Below, piece by piece: positions 41,349 to 49,533 of a stretch of 64,000 nucleotides of DNA. The notes under the pieces are model-generated. The model saw only the letters and a list, made by a program, of their open reading frames with translations, was not told where the DNA came from and did no database searches. A program made the position numbers and the translations under genes. The DNA comes from Anaerolinea sp. (GTDB lineage: Bacteria > Chloroflexota > Anaerolineae > Anaerolineales > Anaerolineaceae): NCBI GenBank assembly GCA_029975055.1, contig JARKPU010000008.1:62001-126000 (forward strand). The letters are read 5' to 3'. Position 1 is the stretch's first letter. Each line of letters opens with the position of its first letter.

Positions 41349-42197
41349 ATGAATCCCGAATTGGTTCGTTTTTTGATCGGTTTTGGGGCGGTGCTGGCGG
41401 TGCTGGTGGTGTGCTTCGCCATCTTTATCCCGGCGGCGCGCCGTTGGGGGGCGACGGATGCCGAGGTGGCCCGCCCCATGCTCGGCGATGACCGGCAAAC
41501 CGGCCCCCTGGTGAACTGGACCAACGCCACGACCATCCGCGCGCCCATCGAACAGGTCTGGCCGTGGATTGCGCAGATGGGCGAAGGCCGCGGCGGGTTT
41601 TATAGCTACACTTTCATCGAAAACCTGGTTTCGGGCGGGCGCACCTACGTCAACGCCGAGCGAATCATCCCCGAACTGCAGAACCCGCAGCCGGGAGAGG
41701 TGATCATCGCCAAACAACTGGCGGTCAAAGAGGTGAAACCCGGCGAATATCTCTTCGCCGAGAACTTCACCGAAGGGATGAGCTGGACCTGGCTCTGGCA
41801 GCTCGAGCCGATGGAGGGCGGCAAGACTCGCCTGGTGAACCGCATCCGCATCAGCGTTCCGCCCGAGGTGAACAACCCCGTGTTGAAGCTCGTCCTGGAA
41901 GTGGGCGCTTTTGTGATGGAGCAGAACATGATGCAAGGCACCAAACTGCGCGCCGAGGGCAAGAAAGAACCGAGCTTCACCGAGCCGCTCGAAATTGGCC
42001 TGTGGCTGGCGGCGCTCGCGGCCGGGCTGGCGGCGGCCTGGGTATTTGTGCGCGCCGGTTCCCCCGCGGCGCTGGGGGTGGGGCTGGCGGCGGTCGCCTG
42101 GCTGGTGGTGCTCACCTTCGTGCAGCCGGCGCTTGGCCTGCGCGCCCTGGGCGACCTGCTGTTGATCCTGGGGGTGTACTTCACCGCCAGGGGCTGA
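41349..42197 (+). CDS. SRPBCC-domain membrane protein
   Basis: 282 aa. One membrane helix at 5-30 (FLIGFGAVLAVLVVCFAIF). An SRPBCC lipid/ligand-binding domain follows at about 55-200 (TTIRAPIEQVWPWIAQMG, RGGFYSYTFIENL, TWLWQLEPM, TRLVNRIRI), then about three C-terminal helices (WLAALAAGLAAAWVFV; AVAWLVVLTF; GDLLLILGVY). GGAG at 41340-41343 supports the ATG; an earlier GTG is in frame. Function unknown. Confidence 0.8.
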   Translation: MNPELVRFLIGFGAVLAVLVVCFAIFIPAARRWGATDAEVARPMLGDDRQTGPLVNWTNATTIRAPIEQVWPWIAQMGEGRGGFYSYTFIENLVSGGRTYVNAERIIPELQNPQPGEVIIAKQLAVKEVKPGEYLFAENFTEGMSWTWLWQLEPMEGGKTRLVNRIRISVPPEVNNPVLKLVLEVGAFVMEQNMMQGTKLRAEGKKEPSFTEPLEIGLWLAALAAGLAAAWVFVRAGSPAALGVGLAAVAWLVVLTFVQPALGLRALGDLLLILGVYFTARG

Positions 42198-42306
42198 AAG
42201 ATCCTCCCCGCGCAGGCCCTGCTTGAGTTGACCGGGGCGGCTGCAGGCATAGAAAAGGGCGGCGGCGTGCGCCGCCCCCTGGCCGGTGTTGCTGCGGGCG
42301 GCGCAC

Positions 42307-42336
42307 AAAAAAGATGCCCGCAGTCTTGCTGCGGGC
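42307..42336 (-). terminator. Terminator of the RibD-like gene
   Basis: Read leftward, GCCCGCAG-CAAGA-CTGCGGGC (complement of 42316-42336) then ATC and six T (complement of 42307-42312). A second GC stem with four T follows at 42253-42277. Confidence 0.8.
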
Positions 42337-42342
42337 CACGGG

Positions 42343-42936
42343 CTAGAACGAGCCGAGCCTCACCTCGCCATCGCGCCGGTAAGAGGCGACGATCACCCCG
42401 CCCGGCGTGACCGACGAACCCGTCAATGTGTAGGCCGCCGGTGCCGCGCCCGCGCCAAACAGGCGCTTGCCCCTGGAAAGCGTCACCGGGAAGATCTTCA
42501 ACCACAGCTCATCAGCCAGGTCATTGGCCAGCAGCGTTTGGATCAACCGGCTGCTGCCGTGAACCTGCAGCATCGGACCCTCTTGCTGTTTTAATCGGCG
42601 GATCTCAGCAGCCGCGTCGCCGCCGATGCGCACCGTCTCCTTCCAGTCGGTGTGGACGGGGTGGTTGGTGACGACGTATTTCGTGGCTTTGTTGATCGGG
42701 TTCTCGCTGCCCTGGCCGGGCCAGTAAGAGGCGAAAATCTCGTAGGTCTTTCTGCCCAGCAGCAGGTCGAACGGGCGCTCCATCTGCCTGCCCATCTCGC
42801 TGCCGAGCGCTTCATCGAAGTAAGGCACCGTCCAGCCTTCCAGGTCGAAGCCGCCGGAAGGATCCTCGCCTTTCCCCCCGGGGGCCTGCATCACGCCGTC
42901 CAGGGAGACGAATGTTAACACCACAAGTTTTCTCAT
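42343..42936 (-). CDS. RibD C-terminal-domain (dihydrofolate reductase-fold) protein
   Basis: 197 aa from MRKLVVLTFVSLDGVMQ. YwjB/RibD_C family: FVSLDGV, LLGRKTYEIFASYW, KYVVTNHP, LQVHGSSRLIQTLLANDLADELWL and FPVTLSRGKRLF. The fold binds NADPH, but the substrate of these stand-alone proteins is unknown. With DHFR not seen in the folate cluster at 45-47 kb, a pterin-reductase role can be imagined but is not shown. TATAAT lies six bases before the ATG. Confidence 0.85.
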   Translation of the reverse strand: MRKLVVLTFVSLDGVMQAPGGKGEDPSGGFDLEGWTVPYFDEALGSEMGRQMERPFDLLLGRKTYEIFASYWPGQGSENPINKATKYVVTNHPVHTDWKETVRIGGDAAAEIRRLKQQEGPMLQVHGSSRLIQTLLANDLADELWLKIFPVTLSRGKRLFGAGAAPAAYTLTGSSVTPGGVIVASYRRDGEVRLGSF

Positions 42937-42942
42937 GGGGGC

Positions 42943-42948
42943 ATTATA
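42943..42948 (-). promoter_or_regulatory. -10 box (TATAAT) of a leaderless start
   Basis: Minus-strand TATAAT, six bases before the ATG at 42936, no ribosome site. Confidence 0.55.
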
Positions 42949-43011
42949 AGCTATTTTTGATAGCAAAAATACACAATTGGCAGGCCGGGGGAAACACAGC
43001 CAGAGGCGGGT

Positions 43012-43857
43012 TTATTTCAGCGTGATTCCCTGGGTGATGGCCTTGACCTCCGCCAGGACGTTCTCCGGCTCGAAGACGGCCTTCCAATCGGGCTGGAAGA
43101 TGCGCTCGCGCGCCCTGGCGACGGCCAGTTTGGCCCCGTCGGAGAGCTGGGCGTCGATGAAGTTGAACAGGATGCCGATGTTGACGTTCATGTGGCCGAG
43201 GACGAAATCGCGGGCAGCCTGGGCGGGCACGCCGCGCCGGACGGCCTCGTCAATGGCTTCGCGCATGATCACCATGCAGGTGAGCACCACCGTCTCGGAG
43301 AGCGCCGGTTCGAGGATGGCCATTTGCTCGACGGTGACACGGTAAACGTTCATCACCGGGGCAAACATGGCGCGCACCACCTCCTCGCCCAGGGCGTAAG
43401 CATGCTCGGGGCCTTGCATCAGCGCGGCGACGACGTGCTGTTTGGCTTTGATCGCGCCGAAGAAATCCATGCGCGCCTCGGGGTCGGTTTCATCGTTGAC
43501 CACGGGCGGGTGGCACGGGTGGCAGACGAAGATGCTGATATCCTCGCGCGCGGGCAGCTCGCCGCCGTGCGGGGCGGCGGGGTCTAACAGCACGAGCATG
43601 GCGCCGGGCTTCATCAGCGGGACGATTGCCTGCGAAACCTTGCCGATGAGCTTATCGGGGATGGCCAGGACGAGCACATCGGCGGCGCGAGCGGCGGTCT
43701 GCGGGTCGGCGGGCGTGTCGCCGCGCTCGATCAGGCGGCTCCGGCCGGACTCGCCTTCTTCCACGTAGAGGGTCTGGTAAGCATCTGCGCCTTTGAGTCG
43801 CCTTGAAATGCGCGAGCCCATTTTACCGGCTGCGCCAAAGAGAGCCAGGGTGGTCAT
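43012..43857 (-). CDS. NAD(P)-binding 6-phosphogluconate-dehydrogenase-like protein
   Basis: 281 aa. Rossmann start TLALFGAAGKMGSRISRRL, VLVLAIPDKLIG, then a helical C-terminal domain (LSETVVLTCMVIMREAIDEA, FVLGHMNVNIGILFN) like the PGDH_C family. FVCHPCHPPVVND is a distinctive central segment. Such proteins often sit with sugar-acid catabolic genes and probably reduce or oxidise a hydroxy acid; the substrate is unknown. AAAGGA and a TATAAT box (43889-43894) precede the ATG. Confidence 0.75.
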   Translation of the reverse strand: MTTLALFGAAGKMGSRISRRLKGADAYQTLYVEEGESGRSRLIERGDTPADPQTAARAADVLVLAIPDKLIGKVSQAIVPLMKPGAMLVLLDPAAPHGGELPAREDISIFVCHPCHPPVVNDETDPEARMDFFGAIKAKQHVVAALMQGPEHAYALGEEVVRAMFAPVMNVYRVTVEQMAILEPALSETVVLTCMVIMREAIDEAVRRGVPAQAARDFVLGHMNVNIGILFNFIDAQLSDGAKLAVARARERIFQPDWKAVFEPENVLAEVKAITQGITLK

Positions 43858-43888
43858 AAGCGGTCCTTTCGCTGAAATGAACAAAGGT

Positions 43889-43894
43889 ATTATA
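43889..43894 (-). promoter_or_regulatory. -10 box (TATAAT) of the NAD-binding protein gene
   Basis: Minus strand; transcription start near 43882, with a leader of about 25 nt containing AAAGGA. Confidence 0.5.
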
Positions 43895-43938
43895 CAGAAA
43901 AGCCCCCGCCCCAGCGTACCCCAACGCGGTGTAGAAAG

Positions 43939-44220
43939 GATGCGGTGAGCCGGGCAGGGTAAACGCATCAAAACTGCCCGATGCGTTTTCAGCCCATACC
44001 ACTCCCCCCGGCCCCCTCTCCGCGGCAAAAACGCCGCGAAGAGGGGGGAAGATTTCTCTGCGAGAATGCTGCATCCGGCGGCACAGTTTGTGCCGCCGGA
44101 TGCAGCATTCTCGCGTTCATTTCAAAGTCCCCGCCCTCGAGGGCGGGGATTTAGGGGTGGGTGACTTGCCATCTCATAGAAAAGCGTTTTGATGCATTTA
44201 CCTTGGTGAGCCGGGGCGAG
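43939..44220. mobile_element. Structured noncoding element bounded by inverted repeats (MITE-like)
   Basis: About 280 bp with no ORF. The outer arms GTAAACGCATCAAAAC (43959-43974) and GTTTTGATGCATTTAC (44187-44202) are inverted copies with one mismatch. Copies of GGTGAGCCGGG also flank, in direct orientation. Inside are a 15-bp hairpin with one mismatch (44012-44026 / 44033-44047), a perfect 26-bp hairpin with a 3-nt loop (44060-44085 / 44089-44114) and a 22-nt perfect palindrome (44128-44149). It lies between divergent genes. A passive mobile element or a structured RNA are both possible. Confidence 0.5.
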
Positions 44221-44247
44221 GGCAGGCAGGCGCCCGGCTTTCTACAG

Positions 44248-44253
44248 TATACT
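44248..44253 (+). promoter_or_regulatory. -10 box TATACT of a leaderless start
   Basis: TATACT six bases before the ATG at 44260; no ribosome site. Confidence 0.5.
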
Positions 44254-44259
44254 CACAGC

Positions 44260-45030
44260 ATGACCTACGATGCCTTCAGCGATGATTACGACCGCTTCGT
44301 CAACTGGCCTTCACGGCTGGCATTTGAGATGCCCTTCCTGGAGCGCTTTCTGGCCGGCCTGGGCACCGGCGGCCCGGCGCGCGTGCTGGATGCCGCCTGT
44401 GGCACCGGCATGCACGCCGTCGAGCTGGCCCGGCGGGGCTACCCGGCCGCCGGGGCGGATCTTTCAACCGGCATGGTGGAGCGCGCCCGCCAAAACGCCG
44501 CCGCGGCCGGGGTGGAGGTGCGCTTCCGCGCCGCCCCCTTCGGGCAGCTGGCGCGCGCCTTCGCCGGTGAGCTGCCCTTCGACGCGCTGCTCTGCCTGGG
44601 CAACTCGCTCCCGCACGTGCCGGGGGTGGAGGCGCTCGGCGAGGCGCTGGCCGATTTCCATGCCTGCCTGCGCCCGGGCGGGGGGCTGCTCATCCAAAAC
44701 CGCAACTTCGACGCCGTGCTGGCCGGCCGCGAGCGCTGGATGGAGCCGCAGGCTCACCAGGAAGCGGGCGGAGAGTGGGTCTTCCTGCGTTTCTATGATT
44801 TCGAGCCGGATGGAATGATCACCTTCAACATCATCACCCTGCGCCGCGAACCGGGCCAGGGCTGGCGTCAGCGCGTGACGGGCACGCGCCTGCTGCCGCT
44901 GCCCCAGGCGCAGCTGGTGCGGGCGCTCGAGGCGGCCGGGTTCACCCAAATAGCCGCTTTCGGCGGGATGGATGGGTCGCCTTTCGACCCGCAAGCCAGC
45001 GGCAACCTGGTGATCAGCGCGAGAAGGTGA
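44260..45030 (+). CDS. Class I SAM-dependent methyltransferase
   Basis: 256 aa. N-terminal YDAFSDDYDRFVNW, SAM motif VLDAACGTGMHAVELARRG near residue 48, AGADLSTGMVERAR, FDALLCLGNSLPHV and LRPGGGLLIQNRNF. This is the Methyltransf_25/11 pattern with glycine-methyltransferase-like features, acting on an unknown small molecule. It is a single gene whose end meets the leftward folate operon. Confidence 0.85.
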   Translation: MTYDAFSDDYDRFVNWPSRLAFEMPFLERFLAGLGTGGPARVLDAACGTGMHAVELARRGYPAAGADLSTGMVERARQNAAAAGVEVRFRAAPFGQLARAFAGELPFDALLCLGNSLPHVPGVEALGEALADFHACLRPGGGLLIQNRNFDAVLAGRERWMEPQAHQEAGGEWVFLRFYDFEPDGMITFNIITLRREPGQGWRQRVTGTRLLPLPQAQLVRALEAAGFTQIAAFGGMDGSPFDPQASGNLVISARR

Positions 45031-45048
45031 AGGGGGGTTTAAGGTTCG

Positions 45049-45522
45049 TCACGCCGCAGGGCGGATCGAAGCGCTTTGCGCGAGGCGCGCGGCGGCCTGC
45101 GCGAGCGTCTCGCCGCCGGGGCCGGTAAGCAGCCCCGGCCAGACTTCGGCCACCGGCACGGCCACGTGCGCGCGCGTCCAGAGCTGCGGGTCAATCACCT
45201 GCCCGTCCCATACGATCACGTCGATATCCATGGTGCGCGGAGCATTCTTATCGGCCCCGCGCACGCGCCCCAGCTCGGCCTCCAGCGGGCGCAGCACCTG
45301 CGCTTTGAGCTCCTCGGGGCGCAACCCGGTGCGCACCAGCACGGCCGCGTTGAAGAAATCCGGCCCGGCCGAGCCCACCGCGGGCGTCTGCCAGGTGGAG
45401 GAGATGCGCTCGACGGTCAAAAGAGCGCGCAGCCTTTGCAGTGCCAGGGGCAGGTGTTCTTCCGGCCGGATGTTCGAGCCCAGCAGCAGGCAGGCCAGGT
45501 GATCGCTCCGTCCCGCGCCCAT
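45049..45522 (-). CDS. folK: 2-amino-4-hydroxy-6-hydroxymethyldihydropteridine diphosphokinase
   Basis: 157 aa. HPPK motifs: LLLGSNIRPEEHL, STWQTPAVGSAGPDFFNAAV, LGRVRGADKNAPRTMDIDVI (the usual R-x-(I/L/M)-D-(L/I)-D-(I/L)) and VAVPVAEVWPGL. It pyrophosphorylates the pterin from FolB for joining to p-aminobenzoate. The ATG shares a base with the folB stop (TGATG). It is the last gene of the folate operon; folP is not in the window. Confidence 0.9.
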   Translation of the reverse strand: MGAGRSDHLACLLLGSNIRPEEHLPLALQRLRALLTVERISSTWQTPAVGSAGPDFFNAAVLVRTGLRPEELKAQVLRPLEAELGRVRGADKNAPRTMDIDVIVWDGQVIDPQLWTRAHVAVPVAEVWPGLLTGPGGETLAQAAARLAQSASIRPAA

Positions 45523-45878
45523 CACTCTCCGCGGCTGCGCTCGATTTCAACACCCACCGAGCGCGAAAAGCGCACCGCGCCGGGCTTTTCCACGCGCACG
45601 CGCACCCTTTCCACACGCGGGTCTTCCAGGCAGAGCTTTGCCAGGTCGGCAGCCAGGGCTTCCACCGTCAGGCGGCGGGCCGATTCGGCGAGGGCGATGG
45701 CCTTTTTGGCGATGACGCTGTAATTGACCGAGTCCTCAAGGTTATCGCTTTCGCCTGCCCGGCGCAGGTCGGCAAAGAGCGTGAGGTTGATCAGGATTTC
45801 CTGCGGCTTCTCGCGCTCCCAGGGGTTCAAACCGATGATGCCGCGCGCGACCAGGTCGCGAATGATGATTTGGTCCAT
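45522..45878 (-). CDS. folB: Dihydroneopterin aldolase
   Basis: 118 aa. FolB/FolX fold: MDQIIIRDLVARGIIGLNPWER, EILINLTLFADL, VNYSVIAKKAIAL, TVEALAADLAKLCL (catalytic Glu region) and VEKPGAVRFSRSVGVEI (Lys-Pro). It converts dihydroneopterin to hydroxymethyl-dihydropterin. It is coupled to folK by TGATG and follows the SDR gene by 40 nt. Confidence 0.9.
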   Translation of the reverse strand: MDQIIIRDLVARGIIGLNPWEREKPQEILINLTLFADLRRAGESDNLEDSVNYSVIAKKAIALAESARRLTVEALAADLAKLCLEDPRVERVRVRVEKPGAVRFSRSVGVEIERSRGE

Positions 45879-45918
45879 GGAGTCCTTCGTGTGAGTGCAA
45901 AATGAAGCGGGGGGGTTT

Positions 45919-46644
45919 TCAGGTCAAATGCCGGCCGCCATCGACGTGCAAGATTTCTCCGGTGATGTAGGCCGGGCCGTCGAGCAGGAAGAGCAGGGCC
46001 CGGTCCACCTCGTCCAGGCTTGCCCAGCGCCCGGCAGGCACCCCAGGGGGCAGCGCTGCGCCGCTCGAAGGGCCATCGACGGGCGGGAGGATGGCCCCCA
46101 GCGCCAGGCCGTTGACGGTGACTGCGGGGGCCAGCGCCGCCGCCAGCGAGCGCGTCAGCGCGGCCAGGGCAGCCTTGCTGATGGTGTAGGGCAGGTGGTC
46201 GGGGCCGGGCCGCAGCGCGCGCCAATCCAGCAAATTCACAATGCGCCCCTCGCCGCCGGCCAGCTGCCGGGCGAAGGCCTGGCTGAGCAGGAAGGGGGCC
46301 GTCAGGTTGACGGCCAGGTGGCGGTTCCAATCTGCGAGGGAGGTGGATTGCCAGTCGAGCGGTTCGAAGACCGAGGCATTGTTCACCAGGCCAAAGAGCG
46401 GGCCAAAGGCAGCGGCCTGCTCCACCAGCCCGGCAGCGGAGGCAGGGTCGTTCAGGTCGGCCTGCAGCAGGCAGGCGCGCCGCCCGAGCGCCTGCACCTC
46501 GGCGGCGAGCGATTCGGCCTCCGCCTGCGAACGGCCGTAGTGGATGGCGACGTGCGCACCGGCGCGCGCGCAGGCCAGGGCCAGCGAGCGGCCCACGCGC
46601 CGCGCGGCGCCGGTGATGAGCACGAGACTGCCTTGCAGGGGCAT
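45919..46644 (-). CDS. Short-chain dehydrogenase, pteridine reductase (FolM/PTR1)-like
   Basis: 241 aa. The NADPH motif reads TGAARRVGRS, the TGxxxRxG variant typical of pteridine reductases rather than the usual TGxxxGxG. Also AIHYGRSQ, LVNNASVFEP, and catalytic YTISK. Between folE and folB it probably reduces dihydrobiopterin, dihydromonapterin or dihydrofolate, possibly replacing a missing DHFR. The stop of this gene lies 40 nt before folB, and folE ends just upstream with a six-base gap. Confidence 0.82.
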   Translation of the reverse strand: MPLQGSLVLITGAARRVGRSLALACARAGAHVAIHYGRSQAEAESLAAEVQALGRRACLLQADLNDPASAAGLVEQAAAFGPLFGLVNNASVFEPLDWQSTSLADWNRHLAVNLTAPFLLSQAFARQLAGGEGRIVNLLDWRALRPGPDHLPYTISKAALAALTRSLAAALAPAVTVNGLALGAILPPVDGPSSGAALPPGVPAGRWASLDEVDRALLFLLDGPAYITGEILHVDGGRHLT

Positions 46645-46650
46645 GGGGCG

Positions 46651-47322
46651 TCAGCCGCGCCGGTAAGGGCGGTTCACCTGCCCAAGGAATTCCTTGCGCA
46701 GTTCAACATTCTGCTTGAACTCGCCGAGGAAGGCGCTGGTGGTCATGTTGGTTTCGGGCTTCTTCACCCCACGCATCATCGCGCACATGTGCGAGGCTTC
46801 GATCACCACCGCCACGCCGCAAGCGTTGAGCGTCTTCTGAAGGAAGCGCGCCACCTCGGAGGTGAGGCGTTCCTGCACCTGCAGGCGGCGGGCAAACATC
46901 TCGACGATGCGCGGAATCTTGCTCAGACCGATCACCTTGCCGTTGGGAATGTAAGCCACATGGGCGCGGCCAAAGAAGGGCAGCAGGTGATGCTCGCACA
47001 GGCTGAAGAACTCGATGTCCTTGACCAGCACCATCTCCTCGTAATCGACATCAAAGATGGCGTCATTGATCAGCTTTTCCGGGTCAACGTTATAACCGGA
47101 GGTGATTTCCTCCCACATGCGCGCCACCCGTTCGGGGGTCTTCAACAGGCCCTGGCGCGAGGGGTCTTCGCCGATGGCGGCGAGCAGGCTGCGCGTGGCG
47201 TTTTCGATCGTGGGGCGGTCAACCGCCGGCGCTTCGCCCAGGACGACGAACGAGCGCACGGGCTCGTCGAGCTGCGGCAGCGGGCGGCGCAAAAGGCGAT
47301 CGTTGGGGTTATTGTTCATCAT
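46651..47322 (-). CDS. folE: GTP cyclohydrolase I
   Basis: 223 aa. Type IA zinc enzyme: [20 protein letters not shown] (Zn Cys and active His), [28 protein letters not shown] and [12 protein letters not shown] (second Zn Cys). It forms dihydroneopterin triphosphate, entry to folate. GGAGG six bases before the ATG at 47322 decides the start over an ORF start 24 nt upstream. It is first gene of the operon and has a structured 100-nt leader. Confidence 0.95.
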   Translation of the reverse strand: MMNNNPNDRLLRRPLPQLDEPVRSFVVLGEAPAVDRPTIENATRSLLAAIGEDPSRQGLLKTPERVARMWEEITSGYNVDPEKLINDAIFDVDYEEMVLVKDIEFFSLCEHHLLPFFGRAHVAYIPNGKVIGLSKIPRIVEMFARRLQVQERLTSEVARFLQKTLNACGVAVVIEASHMCAMMRGVKKPETNMTTSAFLGEFKQNVELRKEFLGQVNRPYRRG

Positions 47323-47340
47323 GGTGTTCCTCCAAAAACC

Positions 47341-47453
47341 TTGCAACCGGGTTGCAACCAGTAAGAGAGATTTTTATGGGATGCACGCTTCGGACGTGTG
47401 CATCCCTATGTATATACGTAGCTGGATTATACCTGGATTTATCGGGAATTCAA
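47341..47453 (-). promoter_or_regulatory. folE promoter and structured leader
   Basis: Read leftward: TTGAAT (47448-47453), 16-nt spacer, TATAAT (47426-47431). The leader then has a hairpin with 9-bp stem GGGATGCAC / GTGCATCCC (47398-47406 / 47378-47386) and a perfect palindrome TTGCAACC-C-GGTTGCAA (complement of 47341-47357) followed by GGTTTTT right before the ribosome site. The layout suggests attenuation or an operator; it matches no THF riboswitch I can recall. Confidence 0.6.
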
Positions 47454-47483
47454 TTCTTGTATAATCTTGTATAACCTTGCGAC

Positions 47484-49433
47484 TCACGGCTTGCCGATGG
47501 CGCTGGCCGCCACGCGCAGGAAGCCTTCCACACCTTCCACTTCCTCGAACTCCAGGGCCGGGTCGGCGGCCCCGGCGCGGCGCGCCTGCTCGCGGGCCAG
47601 CTCGGCCAGCACCCGCCGCGCAAATTGAACGGCCTCGCCGCGCGTGGTGAAGCGCTCCTGGCAGCCGGGCGCCCGCGCGGTATAACCGGCGATCTTCCCG
47701 CCCTCGGCAAAGGGAGAGATCTCGGCCTCATGCCGGACGAGAATGTTGCCCACCACCGTGCCGACGGCATTCGCCACCTGGTAATGCTCAGGGAAGACCA
47801 CCCGCGCGCCCAGCAGCCGTTCAAGCGGCGGCAGGAAGACCCTTGCCGGTGCGCCGATGCCCACCAGCGGAAGCTTGAGCTCGAACCGGCAGCCCAGGTG
47901 GGGGTTTGCCGGCGAGAGGTTCTCATCGAACAGCCAGCGCCCCAGGCCGTCTTCCGCGGCGGTTTCCAGTTCCCTGCCGCTCAAGAACTGGACGATTTCC
48001 GCCGCGATGCGTTCGGCCATCCAGCGCTTGACATGGCCCGCCAGCCAATCGGCCTGGCGGCCCCACAGGCGCGCGGCCGTCTCGGCGGCCAGCAGCGCGG
48101 CCTCGGCATCCCAGGGGGCATACTCGCCGGAGACGTGCAGCAGATCGGTGGGGGTGAGGGCGCAGCGGGCGATCACCCCGCGGCGCACGAGCGAGTCGCG
48201 CTCGAGCAGCAGCGGCGAGACGGCCCCCACGTGTTTGAGGATCTCGCCGACGCGCTTCGGGCCGCCGCGCAACAGATCCAGCGCTTTGCGCACGCGCGGG
48301 TCGGCGGGCGGCGAGGCAGGCTCGCGCAGCAGCAGCCAGTATTCCAGGCGGTCGGAATAGAGCACCGAAGGCGCGCCGCGCAGCCAGGCGCGCATTTCAT
48401 GGCCGGTTTCGGGGTATTCGTGCGCCACGCGCGCCAGCGGAATGACTCGCTCGGGACCTACCTGGAGGTTCTGGCGCAGGTCAAAGTGGACCAGGCTGTC
48501 GCCCCCCAGGCCGAAGGAACGCGCGTGGATGGTGCGCACGCAGGTCTGGTAGCCGCCCACCGTCGCGCGGCCGCCATCCAGCAGGGTGCGCCCGGCGTGC
48601 ACCAGGGCCAGGTCGGTGGTGGTGCCGCCCACGTCCACCACCAGGGCATCTTCCACCCCGGCCAGGTAAGCGCCGCCGATGGCCGAAGTGGCCGGGCCGG
48701 AATGGATGATCTCCACCGGGCGGCGGGCGGCAAATTCGGCGCCGGCCAGCGAGCCGTCGCCGCGCACCATCACCAGCGGGCAGGTCACCCCGCGCTCCTT
48801 CAGCATGGCCTCCACCGAGCCGAGGAAGGCATAGGCCTCGGGAATCAACGAGGCGTTGATCGCGGCGGTGGCGGCGCGGCGGATGGAGCCGACCTGGCTG
48901 GTGAGGTGATGGCCCTGCACCACCGGCAGGCCTGCCAGCCCGGCGAGCAGCTCGCCGGCGCGCTCTTCATGCGCGGGGTTGACCACCCCCGCATAGCCCG
49001 AAACGGCAAACGCCTCCACCGCGCCAAGCGCCTGGCGCGCGGCGGCAAGCAGGCCGGCTTCGTCCAGCGGGGCCTGCTCGCGGCCCTCCAGGGTGTGACC
49101 GCCGGAGATGAAAGAGACCTGCCCGGCGGGCAGCTCGCGGTCGAGCTCGAATTTCTCGACCAGTTCGCGGTCATAGCCGAGCAGGAAGAGCGCCACCGGG
49201 CGATTCTTGCCCTCGGCGATGGCGTTGGTGGCCAGCGTGGTGGAAAGGGAAACCAGCCCCAAACTCACGCCCGGCTGGAGGAGCTGTTCGAGCACTGCGC
49301 GGATGCAGAGGGTCAGATCCTGGTGGGTGGTTGGCACCTTGCAGGCGGCGAGGATTCTGCCGGAGGCGGGGTCGAGCAAGACGCCATCGGTGAAGGTTCC
49401 GCCGGTATCGATACCCAGGTAGAAGGCAGGCAT
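47484..49433 (-). CDS. Hydantoinase/oxoprolinase family protein (HyuA-like)
   Basis: 649 aa. N-terminal ASKHA ATPase: YLGIDTGGTFTDGVLLD, STTLATNAIAEGK, then VVDVGGTTTDLALVHAGR and TIHARSFGLGGDS. The family hydrolyses cyclic amides with ATP (N-methylhydantoin, 5-oxoproline) and usually works with a HyuB subunit. No hyuB is adjacent, so partner and substrate are open. TATAAT lies six bases before the ATG, with no ribosome site. Confidence 0.88.
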   Translation of the reverse strand: MPAFYLGIDTGGTFTDGVLLDPASGRILAACKVPTTHQDLTLCIRAVLEQLLQPGVSLGLVSLSTTLATNAIAEGKNRPVALFLLGYDRELVEKFELDRELPAGQVSFISGGHTLEGREQAPLDEAGLLAAARQALGAVEAFAVSGYAGVVNPAHEERAGELLAGLAGLPVVQGHHLTSQVGSIRRAATAAINASLIPEAYAFLGSVEAMLKERGVTCPLVMVRGDGSLAGAEFAARRPVEIIHSGPATSAIGGAYLAGVEDALVVDVGGTTTDLALVHAGRTLLDGGRATVGGYQTCVRTIHARSFGLGGDSLVHFDLRQNLQVGPERVIPLARVAHEYPETGHEMRAWLRGAPSVLYSDRLEYWLLLREPASPPADPRVRKALDLLRGGPKRVGEILKHVGAVSPLLLERDSLVRRGVIARCALTPTDLLHVSGEYAPWDAEAALLAAETAARLWGRQADWLAGHVKRWMAERIAAEIVQFLSGRELETAAEDGLGRWLFDENLSPANPHLGCRFELKLPLVGIGAPARVFLPPLERLLGARVVFPEHYQVANAVGTVVGNILVRHEAEISPFAEGGKIAGYTARAPGCQERFTTRGEAVQFARRVLAELAREQARRAGAADPALEFEEVEGVEGFLRVAASAIGKP

Positions 49434-49439
49434 TCGATG

Positions 49440-49445
49440 ATTATA
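49440..49445 (-). promoter_or_regulatory. -10 box (TATAAT) of a leaderless start
   Basis: Minus-strand TATAAT, six bases before the ATG at 49433. Confidence 0.55.
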
Positions 49446-49533
49446 CTCTGCGTTGACGGCGAGGAAAAAACCATGGGCCAGAGCCGGTGAGGTCTCTGCG
49501 CCGTCTCTCAGGCCTCGCGCTCACCCCCCATTT

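Noticed and set aside
47625..49490. 621-aa plus-strand frame opposite the hydantoinase-like gene
   Set aside because: Antisense shadow rich in Gly/Gln/Arg; HyuA motifs are clear on the minus strand.
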